A stretch of 64,000 nt of DNA from Geotrypetes seraphini. Taxonomy: Eukaryota; Chordata; Amphibia; Gymnophiona; Dermophiidae. The notes beneath the pieces are model-generated. The model did not search any database and was not told the origin of the DNA. It worked only from the letters and a program-made list of their open reading frames with translations. Positions 13,360-27,000 of this stretch are shown here, one piece after another. Each line of letters begins with the position of its first letter. Positions within the stretch are counted from its first letter, which is position 1. The stretch is taken from assembly GCF_902459505.1 (NCBI RefSeq), contig NC_047097.1, positions 12,795,749 to 12,859,748 of the forward strand, written 5' to 3'. Made by a program: the position numbers and the translations under genes.

Positions 13360-13942
13360 TTAACCCTTAATTGCAGGAGGCTTTAAAAACAAATTGGAGA
13401 AAATTACTCAAGGTTCCAGCCTTACCTATATAAATACTAAAATTCACCAAAGAAAAAACAGGAAGAGGGGGCCCCTGCCATGAGTAGCAGTCTGCAGGAG
13501 ACTTCCATTCCTAAATTAGTCATGTGTTTTCAAATCAGTAACAGAAGCTAACAAAATAAACCTCCAAAAATCGAATGGAAGATTCAAATGTTGATGAGAC
13601 ATGAAGGTCCATCGCATGCCCAAATCATTCTTAGCTGCAGCATTCAATGGTAGATTAGGGAGCTTTAAGTGTTCCCAATTTCAACTCATACATCAGAGTT
13701 TAAAAAAACAAACAAAAAAAAAACCTCCTGCAGATAAAGAGTTCAAGGCACAGTTTTAAAAAATCTGAGAATCACTAGACAGAAAACAATTCAGACACTC
13801 GAAAGGGAATAAGCTCAACTGAGGCAGCCCAGTGGCAATATTGTGCATCGCCATGGAGAAAGTCCCCAGTTCAATTTTCAAGCTGGGTCTTCCACTCCTA
13901 GGCTCTGATAGGAAATGACATTCATAGCCTCAAAAGTAAATA

Positions 13943-14073
13943 CCCCCTTTTTTACTAAGGTGCGCTAATCGATTTAGCGCGCGCTAAACACTAACACGTT
14001 CATCTTAGTCTATGGACGTGTTAGCAATTAGCGTGTGCTAATCGGTTAGCGTACCTTAGTAAAAGGAGGGGGG
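13943..14073. mobile_element. Palindromic MITE (TTTACTAA family)
   Basis: The ends CCCCCTTTTTTACTAAGG and CCTTAGTAAAAGGAGGGGG are inverted, and the interior is also palindromic (CTAATCGATTTAGCGCGCGC). The target duplication is unclear in this copy. Confidence 0.85.
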
Positions 14074-14914
14074 CTAATGCTGAGATTCAGTACCTAAGAT
14101 TGTAGGGTTCCAGAAGGAGTGCTCGTATATGGCTCCTGGTCAGACTAGGTAAGATGGAGATGGTGAACTGGTGGGGGGAGGGGGATAGGAATCTCAGAGT
14201 AGCTGCAAATGATAGCTCATGGCACCAGATCACAGATCTGGTTCTGACAGTTTAAAGTTCAAAAGGAAGGAGAAACTTGTCATGTCAAAAAAATGTTTTA
14301 AAATTAATAAGCCCTTCAGCATATCACCCTTAGAAAAGCAGTGTTCTAACACCCAAGCTACAAAAAGTTGCAAATGGTTATTGCTTTTATCACTTCTGTA
14401 GTTTGGGCTACAATTAACCATGCATATTAAGAAAGGCAAAGGAAAATATATCAAGCTTTTCATTGCCCTATGAAATTATAAAAGGCTGCTATAGCAATCA
14501 TCTGACAGATGAGTATAGCAGTCTTGCAACAACAGCCTACCATACTGGTACATGCCACATCAGCCTGGGGCTCTTAAGCAGCAGAGCTAGTTCAGCCCTT
14601 AAACTAGATAGAGGTGTTTGTACGAGTATGCTTTCACAGTCATCTATCCGCCACAGCAGCATTCCATAGGAATGGATGTTATTCTTCCAGCCTTAGAGGG
14701 TCCAAACTGCAAAATGCATCATGTGATTAACACATAATCCTCAGCTTGGTGTTCACTGCACCATTATTTCCACCTCCATCCACTTAACCCAGAAAGACTG
14801 TCAGTAGCTATGATGTTACTCAGACAGTCAGAAGGAAAAGAGGGATAACACATAACTAGACCCCCACAGGGGATTCTGTGCTGACCTACAAAATGAAGCC
14901 CAGCTGGACAATAT

Positions 14915-15070
14915 CTACTGGACAGTGCAAGAGGAGTCCCCAGAGCAACAGGGACAGGACACAGAGCTGATGGGTTTGGGAGGAATGAGATCCAGGTCCT
15001 CATCATCTGGGATCTCATCCAGGCGGTAACCATCCTGCAGTAACTGACGATTGAGATCCTGGTTCACCTG
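14915..15070 (-). CDS. FAM219B: FAM219B terminal coding exon
   Basis: The exon follows ATTCTTAG and encodes [20 protein letters not shown], then the acidic [13 protein letters not shown] and the Cys-rich end [14 protein letters not shown]. The stop is TAG at 14917-14915. The 3' UTR continues to lower coordinates; its end was not fixed. Confidence 0.96.
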   Translation of the reverse strand, partial: QVNQDLNRQLLQDGYRLDEIPDDEDLDLIPPKPISSVSCPCCSGDSSCTVQ

Positions 15071-18000
15071 CTAAGAATGAACAGAGAAGTACCAATGAGT
15101 GGCGATGCTCCGACTGAAATGCAATGACAAAGTAGCAAAGGCGTTGCAGGTGGTCGCATCCTCCCACAAAAATATGCTAGTAACTACAGGAAGTACTATA
15201 AGTAGCTGTAGTTAATGACATCTTCAGACAAGTGATTTCACAGGACTAGAATTATAGCACAATGGGGAGTGAAAGCTCCCATGGGCTCCAAGTATCTGAA
15301 CCAGCACTTTATGAGACTATGTCTAGCAAATACCCTGCATTAATGCTACTTCAAGTAACATAAGATTGTAAGGTGAGGCTCAAATGACAAATCAGACATA
15401 CCTCTGCAGAGGAATAGCCCGAGGAGTATCTTGACTCCACCTCTCCGTCACTATAACAAAAAAATAGTATTCATGAGTACAGTATATATAAACTGCATAA
15501 TCATACAAGAGATTCATACAGTATGTATAATCATACAATATGCATAGGATTTGGCACTAATGTGCACTAAGTATCACAGGAGGACTAATTTTGTGGGCAA
15601 ATATCAACCTAGTAGATGGCTAAAGGGAAGTAAAAGTTTGCTGCTCTTCTGCTACTGAGCCTGCAAACCCACCCTTGGAGAAGATCAGTCCTACTCTAAG
15701 AAAATAGCTGGCCTAATGGTAGAGCTGCTGCCTCTACACCCAGAGTTTATAAGATCAAATCCCAGTACTGATCTTGTGACCCTGGACAAGTCACTTAATC
15801 CTCCACTACCCACTATTTTGATTAGTTAACCACAAAAGGCAGTTTATGAGACCTGTCCCCTTTTTCTTTACCCTTATGACTGCTAAGTCAAAGTTACCTC
15901 TCAACCACATCCACCTTCCTTATATAGCAGACATTGCAATCAACCTACAGACCCTTCCCATCACTCCCCAGGGTAATTCCCAACCCACCTTGATCAACCT
16001 CACCCAGGTATCATTCCCCGCTTATAGTCTATGGCTCCATTGCACCTTCTTCTCTTTTTATTAACCCCTCCATCCCAAACCACTACATCCCTTAATCTCC
16101 CCCTCCATCCCAAACCACTACATTCCTCAAGTCCACATTGACAATTTTTGGAATTCACTACCTCACCATCCTTTCTATCACCTACCTGCTCCCTCCACCC
16201 CAAACCACTGCACTCCTCAAGTACACATTGTTCACTATTTGAATTCATTACCTCACCATCTTTTCTAACACCCACCTTCTTCACAGCTCCAAGAGTTCAA
16301 CAGTTTCTCCTCCTTATTCATCTTTCTCCATCCTATCTTACTGTACCTCGCCTGCATCACCCTCATCGCACTTCCCCTACCCTCCTCCATACTCCGTACT
16401 CCTCCGCCGTACTGGGGAAAGGGATGAACAATGTGGTAAGGGAAGGAACAAAGAATTTAAATCTGCCCACACAGAAGAAAAAGTAGCCATCAGGAGGAAG
16501 TAAGTTAAGAGCTAAAGGCCAAATTGAAATAGTATGCCTTTAATTGTGCTTTAAAGGTTACAAATTATTTATCTGAACGAAGGTAAAAAGGCAAAGAATT
16601 CCAGAGAGTAGGAGCCATAACACAGAATGAAAAATTCCTATGGAAATACAGAAAAAGTTGTCTAAATGAGGGAATGACTACTAACTGCTGTTGTGAGGAG
16701 CATAAGGTTCTTTGAGGCAAATATGGGGCCAGAAGACTCTGGCATCTCAAAGTTTCTTACCCTAATATCCTCATTCAATCTTCAGCTGTGCTCCACTATC
16801 CCTACAGTTCAGAATGGCCACTTCCTTGGATCTTGTCCTCTTTTCTAACTGCTCAATTACCAACTTCTCCACCTCAATTCTTTCCCTCTCTAACCATCAT
16901 CTGACAATCTTCATAACTCGAGACAAAGAACTAAAACCAGAAACAGCAGTGATGATGTACAGGACACCAAGACTTTATTAAAAAATCATAAAAAACATAA
17001 AACAGTTTGTATCCAAAAGGACTGATAAGACCAGACCCAACACGGTCCATGTTTCGAAGGAACGCTCCTTCCTCAGGGGTCCTAATGCGCATCAGAACAA
17101 AATAACCTGATGGATAACAACTGAATAAAAACTGGAGTCAGCAGCAAAAAGCCAATAGTGCTCAATTACCAACTTCTCCACCTCAATTCTTCCCCTCACT
17201 GACCATCATCTGACAACCTTCATAACTCAACACTCCCCCCCCTAACCGACATAACCCATCCTCGCCAATACACTCAGAAATCTTCAAGCTATTAATCCGT
17301 GCACTCTCTCTGCTACCGTCTCTCCTCTCAAACAATACACTGTGTATATCTGCTCTTCATACCCTCGCTCCTCCCAAGTCACATTCTATAAAGGGCACCA
17401 AACCCCAGCCCTGGCTGACCTCTAAGATTCACTACTTACGTTCTTATGCCCGATCTGCAGAACATCACTAGCTGAAACCCTGCACTCATGCTGACTTTGT
17501 ATACTTCAAATTTCTGCTGACCTCTTTCCAATCAACCCTTTCACTTGTAAAACAAAACTACTGCGCCCGCTTGATTGAGCGGAGAGTTGAGGATGGAAAA
17601 GAGATGGTGAGGATCAGAAGTACCGTATTTGCCGGCGTATAAGACGACTGGGCGTATAAGATGACCCCCCAACTTTTAGTTAAAATATAGAGTTTTGTTA
17701 TATACTCGCCGTATAAGACTACCCCTTCTTCCGCACACCTTCTCTACCGCCCCGGGTGCAGCACAGCCGGCCAGGTCCCCTTACTTTTGTGGCACTTCCC
17801 CGACCGACCGATAACAGCCCGGGTCCGACAAACCTCCCTGCCCTTAACCGCGAATCTAAATTACCTTCTTACAGCTGCTGTAAGAAGGTAATTTAGATTC
17901 GCGGCTACAGGGCAGGGAGGATTGTCGGACCCGGGCTGTTATCGGTCGGTCGGGAAGTGCCAGAAAAGTAAGGGGACCTGGCCGGCTGTGCTGCAACCGG

Positions 18001-21000
18001 GGCAGGGCGGCCGCCCCTCTCCCTTGGTAGCCACTCGAACCGCGAGGCTACTCTCCTTCACCTTATCTGCCCTGCCTGCAGCACAGAGCGGAACGGAAGT
18101 CTTCCCGACGTCAGCGCTGACGTCGGAGGGAGGGAGGGCTTTGTTTAAGCTTTGTTTAAGCCCTCCCTCCCCTCCGACGTCAGCGCTGATGTCGGGAAGA
18201 CTTCCGTTCGGCTCTGTGCTGCAAGCAGAGAAGGTAGGGAGAAGAAGAGCCGCGTACATCCAGAAGACTGAGCATCCAGCCCCGCAGGAGCCCCGCGACC
18301 CTCGGAGGCGTCCCCATGGGATCCCCGCGACCCTAGGGGGCGTCCCCGTGCAGCTCTCTAAACAGTACCCGGCGTATATAAGACAACCCCCGACTTTGGG
18401 GAGGATTTTAAGGTACTGAAAAGTCGTCTTATACACCGGCAAATATGGTACCCTTCCTTCCAGCTCTCCTTCACTTTCTCACCAGACTATGGCTGAGTAT
18501 TTCCACAACAAGGTTCACAAGATTAACCTTGAGATCTCGACCGAATTGCCTCTGCCTCTCAATCCTCCCATCCACACTGCTGACTCTCCGTTGGCCCGTG
18601 TTGCCTTTTCTTCCTTCTCTGAGGAGGAAACCACACATCTTCTCCTCCTCTAAACTTACCTGTTCCTCTGATCCCATCCCCATGCAACTAATGATCACCA
18701 TCCCCCCTATTGTCAACCCCTCTATTTTCCATATCTTCAACCGTTCGCTCTCCACTGCAACTATGCCGGACGTCTTCAAAACATGCCGCAGTTACGCTGC
18801 TCCTCAAAAAAACCTTCACTGGACCCTAACCTGCCATTCCAATTATCAACCCATCTCTCTCCTCCCCTTCTTCTCCAAGCTACTTGAACATGCTGTTCAC
18901 TCTGTTGAATTGACTTTCTTTCGTCTTTGCGTCAATCCAGCATTCGCACTCTTCGTTTTAAGGAAACTGTCCTTTCTAGAGTCTCCAATTACCTGCTCCT
19001 GGCCAAATCCAAGGGTCTCAACTCTGTCCTCATCCTCCTTGATCTACCTGCAGTGTTTTGACACCGCCTACTCATCGATATGCTGTCCTTACTGGGATTT
19101 CAGAGCTCTGTTATCTCATGGTTTTCTTCATACCATTCCTGTCACACTTTTAGCTTGTGCTCTGGAGGATCCTTCCCTGCAGTCATTCTACCATCAGTCA
19201 CTGTACCCCGGCTTTGTCCTGGGACCTCTTCTTTTCTCCATCTACACTTCTTCCCTTGGTGCTCTAATCTCCTCCCACAGCTTCCAGTATTACCTCTATG
19301 CCGACAACTCACAAATCTTCCTCCCTACACCTGAAATTTCTATAGGAATCCAGGCCAGCGTCTTGGCCTACCTGTCTGACATTGCTATCTAGGATGTCTA
19401 GCTGCCATCTAAAATTAAACATGGCCAAGACTGAACTCCTCCTCTTTCCTCCCGAACTCCTCCTTTCCCCTTCCTCCGTTCTCTATTTCGGTGGATAATA
19501 CTCTCATCCTCCCTGTCTCATAACCTCAGGGTCATCTTTGACTTATCTCTTTCCTTCACTCTGCATATCCAACAGCCAAATCCTGTTTCTTTCTCTACGT
19601 CATTGCTAAAATCCAGCCTTTCCTCTCTCAACACGCTGCCAAGATCCTCATCCATGGTTTCGTCACCTCTCACCTGGTCTATTGCAACTTGCTTTTTGCA
19701 GGTCTTCCACTAAGTCATCTCTCCCCACTTCAATCTGTTCAGAATTCTGCTGCACATCTCATATTTTGTCAATATCGTTATGCTCACTTTACCCCTCTCC
19801 TCAAGTTTCTTTGCTAGCTCCCATTTCTGCATAACAGTTCAAACTCCCCTGTATTTCTCCTCTCTTATCTCTCCCTACAGTCCTCACCAATAGCTCCTTT
19901 CATCGGGCAAGTCTCGCTTAGTGGCACTCTTCTCTACAGCCAACTCTGTCCCTTTTACTTGCTGTGCCATATGCCTGGAACATCCTGCCTGACTAGGTAC
20001 ATTGGGCTCAAATCCAGACTGAAAGCCCACTTTTTTGAAGCTGTATTTAAGTCTCATCCCAACCAACTTGTACAGCACCCATTTCTGTTGGTCAGTCTCT
20101 CTACTGTCCCCCACCATATCCACTTCATCATTCCCCTTTCAGTTCCCTACCTGATCAGCAATTAACAATTCACCCTTTTGTCCTGTGTGTCTTGTTATAA
20201 GTAGATTGTAAGCTCTATAAGGCAGTGACTGTCTCTTGCATATTTAATATACAGTGCTGTGTGCATCTGGTAGTACTATAGAAATAATTAATTATTGTTG
20301 TTGCTCAGCAGTCCAGATCAACTTCAATGTGCCCTGTTGCTTTCTCACACTAGTTTCTCTCTAGCCATATTCTATCATTATTCATTACTTCTTGAAAATG
20401 TGCAAAACCACAGCAACAAGGCCATACCTTGCTTGCTCACATCCCCCAACTTTTCTATCAACTCTTCTTCCACCCAACCGGATGTTAAAAAAATTGAGAT
20501 TAAACATTTCAAATTATGATAATCCTCACGCTGCTAGGTTGTTGCTTGCAGGGAGAATTATAATTAGCAGAAAAACTGCTACAAAAAATATTGTTTTCTG
20601 TGCCTCTAAATTTTATCTAGAACCAGAAGTTCTACATGCAGTGCTGAGGGCTCATTTTGTTATACTCTGTCCCTATCACATCTAAAAAGGAATCAAAGCA
20701 AAAGAGACTGCATTTTGTTTTCTATTCCACCTCATCTTCTGCCACTGTCACAGTAATTTAACCGATTTCCTCAGCCCCACTGCATCCTCTGCTGCAAGTA
20801 CAGTCAGCAGAGTAGAGCCACAAAACCCAGTATCATTCATCCTGTACATAGCGTTCTGAAATTTATGGATATAAATTGGTCCATCCATTCTTATAGGTGA
20901 AAGACTCATTTACCAAATGAAAAAAGTGAGACTTTGGAACAGCTTCTCTCACCTATCTGACTCCAGAGAGACCAGAGCTTCATGTGACGTTTGCCTCAGA

Positions 21001-24000
21001 GCAGCATAACCCTTATTAAACTTTACTGACCTAGGAAAGAATATAGCAGAGAAATTAGAGGCAGCAGCACCCTGAACGTCCACTGGAAAACTCATAAGCA
21101 TAAACAAGCAATTCTCCTATTCATAACAGCTCCAAATAACGGATTACCTCAAGGTTGAACTGTCTGGCATTTGGTGGTAAAAAGGAAGAGCGGAGCAGTC
21201 AGATCTTAGTGACTCTTTCCAGTTCATTAAAAAGCTAGAACCTAAGGTTATTAGCTAGACCCAGATCTAGTTGAGGTTTCAACTTTTGTTTCCCTACTAA
21301 ATGAACACAGAAAAGTACAGGAGGCCTGGGATAATGATGTGCATGCTTTTTCCTGTTCAATTGGCAGACAACAGATGACCTTATCTACTGCTAAATAGTC
21401 TGACCAAGTAGTTACTCTTAAGAATTTGCTTGGGTGGAAGGTGCAGAAATCTGCAAACTATATTGGCTGATGAACAACCATTCTTTCAAACCTTTTAGTA
21501 GATGGCTTCGGTTGGTGCAAGATGGCTCCTCCCAGCAGGCCTTTCTTCCGCAGTGCTGCTTTTGCCATTTCTCGGTGCCTCTCTAAAAGCAACAACCCCC
21601 CCAAAAAAAACCTTTATTACAAATGGATGAAGACTAAACTCACCGTGCAAAAGGCTGTCTCCAGTATTCCAAGGTCTATTCACCCTTGCTGCCCAAGGCC
21701 TCCAAACCTATGAGTTTGGCTTTGTGGATTTTGTATGAGGGGATTTCAAAGCAAATATTTTTTAACACTTTCCAAATCTCAAGGAGTACCTCCTAGTATG
21801 CAATCCATCTCTTGTCTTAAAGATGCACCATTATATTCTCATACCATTTAATCCCAGAAAAGTCTAGCCGCTAATTACTGCCAGAGAAACCCAAGATAAA
21901 ATTACAGGATTAGATAAGGCCACTTAATCCTGCAGTGTTCATAATACAAGGAGAAATGCAGTTTTCCCTGGCTCCTGCCTTCATTCTTCCCTCTCTCTCA
22001 AATTACTACAATTCTCTGCTCTTTTCCTTAAAAAGGTGGCACACTTATGAGGCTCCCCCCCTCCCCGGACATGCTCATTTGTCAGACTTAAATCACAACA
22101 ATGTGTCCATACAAAGTCAAAAGAAAAAAAAAGACAAGGGAAGGAAAGACATTGCACAAGACAAAGGGCAAGTCCTGTATTACCTCAGGATTTCTTGTTG
22201 GACCTGTTCAAGCTACCATCCTACTAAGAGGTATGACTACTGGGAGAGAGGGAGAGGAGATGACAGTACAGGGGGAAAAGAATAAGAGACACACAGATGC
22301 AATTACCATTTTTAATTAGTTATCTTTTTGAATGGTCACTTACGCAGCTTACTGTGTATAGAGGGAGCTTTAGTCATAATGTATGGTCCTTTCTTTACCA
22401 CAAGATTATCCTTTTCTGCCTTCTCAGTCTTACCTACAGACTGTTCACAGAAATTAAAGAGACAATGCACCATCCCATTAGATTGATCATCATACTACAT
22501 TCACAATTACATAACATTTTAGAATACAAGTATCATGGTGAAACATCTATTTTGAAAGAACTAGAGCAGAGCCAACCTCCTCCACTATGCTTTGACTAAA
22601 GTGGACCAGGGATGCCAAAATCTTCTTTAAGCCTAGTGATCACAAAGCCTCTTCTGAAGGCCAAATCTAATTTGTATATAAAATCACTACTTGTATCCTC
22701 CCACAGTAAATGAAGGCAAAAATCAAATATGGCTAAATATCCAGGTACATGAAGATGTAAGTAGAACACAAGTCAAGAATGCCAATGCTCACAGAAAAAT
22801 TCCAAATGTACTGGTATTTAACACACTGGTATTAATTTCTGGTTCCCAGAGACTAGAAACAGGCCAAGTTTTCAGGATATCTCCCAGTGAATATTCATGA
22901 GACAATACTATATATAATGGGTAGTATGCATGCAAATCTCATGCACATTCATTAGGGTTATTCTGAAACAATTGTAGTCTAAAGGACAAAAAAAGTGAAT
23001 TTCTCTGATCTAAGACATTGCATGTCTTTTCCTTGTCTTCTACAAGGAAACATAGGCAGGATAGTTTTCTTATTGGATTTTGGTTTTATGCAATTTGTAT
23101 TTTATATGTACAAGTCTAAAAATCCAGACTTAGAAATGCTGCACACCTTCACCCTCCCTCTCGCCCATGATCCAGCATCTCTCCTTTCCCTGCCCACACC
23201 CCATGCCTTCTCAGAAGCAAGAATTTTTTCCTTCAGCACCAGTCTTACTCACAGGCTGCCTCGGACCTGAACTGGGTCTTTTCCTGTGACCCCCTCCTGC
23301 TCTTCCAAAAACAGGAAGTTAAATCAGATGGGGCTGGTGAGTAAAGCTGGTGTTGAAGAAAAAATATTGCTGGGGGAGGGGAGAAGAGCATGTGCCATGA
23401 GCAAGGCCTTTGAGCTATGGCATTTTCTTAAGCTCCAGAGACACTGGGGGGAGGAGAGACTGAAAGGGAAAAGACACAGAGACATGTTGGATTAGGGGGG
23501 AACGATTCCAAAATTTTAAAGAGGTACAGCCTGATAATCCAGCCTGACCCAATTATAACATCAGAAAGATCTAAAAGAGCAACCAATGACTAAAGGATAT
23601 TTCCATTTATACAAAGAATTGAGATATATGCACAACTCCTCTCTCAATCCTGTCAAAGGGTCAAATTCAATTAATACATCTGGTAAGTCAATATCTGCAA
23701 GGTGCCATTACTAATTTGGGTTTGGTTTATTGGGTTTTTTTTGTTTTGTTTCTTTTAAATTTACTTTAGTGTAGCACAAATAGTTACATTTAAACCAAGA
23801 ATGTCTTATATAACCAAAAAGATCCTGTGCTTGAGGGGAAGGCGTGGCTCAATGGTAGAGCTGCTGCCTCTGCACCCAGCAAAGGTTGTGAAATCAAATT
23901 CAAGTGCTGCTCCTTGTGATCCTGGGCAAGTCACTTAATCAGCCAATGCCCACTGCTTTGAATGTCATAGCCACAAAAGGTGGTATACAAGTCTCCCTTC

Positions 24001-27000
24001 CCTTTCCCCTTCAGATAAGAACTACAATCATTCTAGGACCATCTCCTTTTTAAATATTATATTCTGCTCTGCCCAAGCCTGAAAAGTCACCAACTAATTT
24101 AGAAAACTGGACATTACACTTGAAGTTGGTTTTAAGACTGAAACTTTGATACATAGGCTGGTAACTGTAATCTATAGCAACACAAAATAAATTGGGAAAT
24201 ACATTACCAATTAAACAATCTCTTCTCTTTCACTATTCGGCAATTAGGGTTTTATACTGAGAAAAGGTGATGACATTTACCCCTTATTTTTACAAGCTGC
24301 ACTGGTTAACCTGTGGTTGCAAGAGTTCATTTTAAAATATAATATGTACTTCACCCCTTCCCCCCCCCATACACCTTTTGCAATTTTACATAAGCAACTA
24401 TTACAGAAATTGGTCTTACTTAAGCTTTCCCTCAGTGAGATCAGTTAGTGCAGTTAAATCAATGAAGATAATAATCTATCAGGCAGCATCAGCCTGGAAT
24501 TCCTCCCTTACCTCTTCACAAGATTTGGTATTTTGTAAACAGCTCAAAACTGGGTGGATTTTTAAAGATGCAAATTGATGCATATAATATGAGGCAAAGG
24601 TATATATTGTAATTCCTGGATGAAATGCTCCAGTTCACCATGTGGAACTGAATAGGATCTGGCAGAATATAAATCTGTGCCAATGTAATGTAATTCTATC
24701 CACATTAAAGTCTGCTAGTATTACCATATTTTTTTCCTCCATAAGACGCACCTAGATTTAGAGGAAGAAAACAAGAAAAAAACATTCTGAACCAAATTCT
24801 CCCTGTCAGGCTCTGCACCCAACCCCGCACTCCTTGCCAAGCTCTGCACCCTGTCCTCCTACCCTGCCAGGCTCTGTACCCTGTCCCCCCTCTGGTGGTC
24901 TAGTGGTAGGCCAGGACAGGGCAGGCAGGCAGGCCTAGTGGCTGGCTGGGCCTTCCCCCCGTACCTTTTTAAAATCCTAGCAGCAGGGCCCCCCAGCAGC
25001 AGCAGCCCCCGTACCCATTTTTAATCAATAGCTGGTAAAGCGCTTCCCTCCCCCACCTGACCAAATCAGAGCCCTGAGGGGAGGGAGCTGCAGCATTGAA
25101 CAGTTCCAGACCTTGAAGGAAGAGGAAGCCTTCAGCTGGTAACCCACAGGCGTAGCCTAAAAATGACTTTGGGGGGGGGGGGGGGGCAAGGCTGAAAGCT
25201 TGCGTAATGCCTTTACACTAGCCCTGCATTGATCATTGTCGTCACGTTTCTCTAATTTCAAACTCTCCTTACTCCTTGTGTCTGTGAAGAGCCAGGGGCT
25301 GCCCTCTTTTTGAGCTGCTGTATCATCCTGTTAGGCCCTAAAGTGCATCTCTGCATATATGCCCCAACATCCCTTCACATCCTGCACAGGTCAACACCGT
25401 TGATAAGACCCAACATTTTCAGTGCCGTATTAGAACAGCCAGTAGCGGTGGAGAGGGGAGCATCAGCCCTCTTTTCTGCCGGGGTTGTTTGTTTTTTAAA
25501 AATTATTATTTTCTGTTGGACTCATTTGAGCTTAGGTGTTGGAGAAGGATTTTATGCGTGCCGTGGACTACCAGAAGAACTAACAAATCGATTCTGAAAG
25601 AGATCAAACCAGCTATGTCACTAGAAGCCTAAATGATGAAGTTACAACTGGCTTGACAACATGTTTGGGAAGATCAAAGGAACCAAGCAAAGAAGACAAT
25701 GTATCAAATGTAACCAGATGGTTGGACATATTGAAAACAAGCATGGGGATGACGCTGGGGGACCTTACCAGACTAGCACAAAACATTTCATCAAGTCGTT
25801 AGGACTTGGGCACGAGTTGATGGCACCTAAAGACGACGACTTAACTTAATCGCATGCCCCCTAGTCATAGTATTTTTGGATAGAGTAAACAAGCAACGCT
25901 CACTCCCTCCTGTCAGCAGACTCGCACTTTCAAATGGCAGGCCTTCCCCTTTCCGGTGCATTCTGGGATGCACTGAAAGGGGCCTAAGGCCCTGATTAGC
26001 TAGAGTGCCTAAGTCCCCTCCCAAGGGAGGGGCCTGACCTAGATGTGACCTCAGAAGGAGGGGGCTCAATAACAAGCAGGAGATGATGCTGCTCACTGCC
26101 ACTGAAGTATTCTGGATGAATATTGGGGTGGATGTGGTGGGGTAGAGTGAGGGTGGGCGAGAGTGCTCGGTGCTTGGGAGGTAAACTGTGGATACGGGGG
26201 GCCCCCTTGTATTTGGATTTCTGGCAGGTACTATGACCTGAATTGGCCACTGTTGGCAACAGAATACTGGGCTAGATGAACAATTGGTCTAGCTGCTCTT
26301 ATGTTTAACACACAGTTTTATTAACTGAGCATTCAGTAAGGTCACAGGCTTTAATACTGGATTTTTCTTACTGATATATCCAAATTTATTTACAGTTCAG
26401 CAAGACAGCATTAAAACAGATTTCAATTTGTCTCCCTTGGAAAAATGATTTAAACATAGGGTCGGATGCGCAAAGCTCTGACACCATGGTAAAAAAAAAA
26501 AAATAATACCATGGTGGGAGCTATTTTTATTTTACTGGTGATGCTCAGCAAAACAACATGCAAGTTATATGCATGCTATTCTGTTGGAGTAGCACGAGTA
26601 AAAGGGGAGGAATTATGCCTGGTGCCTACTCAGAAGAGCAATCACTAGGTATAGCTCCTCCTGCCTGCAGCTGCCACTCTCCCCTCTGCCCAGCTGATGG
26701 CAGCTCCAGAGCTGTGATCAGTTGCATAGAAACATGATGGTAGATAAAGGCCAAATGCCCCATCCAGTCTGCCCATCAGCAGAGGAGAGAGCGGCTGCTG
26801 GTTTACCCCTGCTGGCTCCAGTTCAGCTGCAAAGGAGTTTTTGGTTTTTTAATGGGCTCAGCTGTTGCACATATGTTGTGTGGACAATTTATGCCTGTTT
26901 ATTCAATAATGGAGGGTGCATTCTCGTTCGTGCATCACAAGGAAGGCTCATTAGAATACTAACGAGCTCCTTATAATGCATTTGCATAGGATTCTCAGTG

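Larger units (their letters stand above)
11210..14914 (-). other. FAM219B 3' UTR and 3' flank
   Basis: This stretch is mostly low-repeat sequence directly downstream of the FAM219B stop and probably includes its 3' UTR. No AATAAA on the minus strand stands out; ATTAAA-type candidates occur near 12915 and 11635. It also holds a 44-bp tandem duplication and one palindromic MITE. No MPI exon, the human tail-to-tail neighbour, was recognised. Confidence 0.5.
16780..20300 (+). mobile_element. Rex/L2-clade LINE, long copy, internally invaded
   Basis: The RT region translates as [20 protein letters not shown] near 18840 and [20 protein letters not shown] then [12 protein letters not shown] near 19210-19330 (degenerate FADD box, D to N). 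The 3' end carries TGTAAGCTCTATAAGGCAGT, a typical tail, ending in ATTATTGTTGTTG. The element is split by a SINE-like insert (16922-17158) and a fold-back transposon (17621-18450), and it is dead. Confidence 0.85.

Noticed and set aside
17922-18442. Two overlapping ~165-codon frames on opposite strands
   Set aside because: They lie in a GC-rich fold-back transposon; open frames on both strands reflect the palindromic GC-rich sequence.
18445-19392. 315-codon frame as a possible host gene
   Set aside because: It matches reverse-transcriptase motifs of a Rex/L2 LINE, is frame-disrupted upstream and downstream, and has a degraded catalytic box.
21713-21760. Candidate for the missing FAM219B exon (IHKAKLI-like)
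   Set aside because: Superficial resemblance to IQAKLQ only; no convincing acceptor, poor donor and wrong spacing.
23834-23910. Functional tRNA gene
   Set aside because: The tRNA-like head lacks a proper B box and anticodon arm and is followed by a CORE-SINE body.
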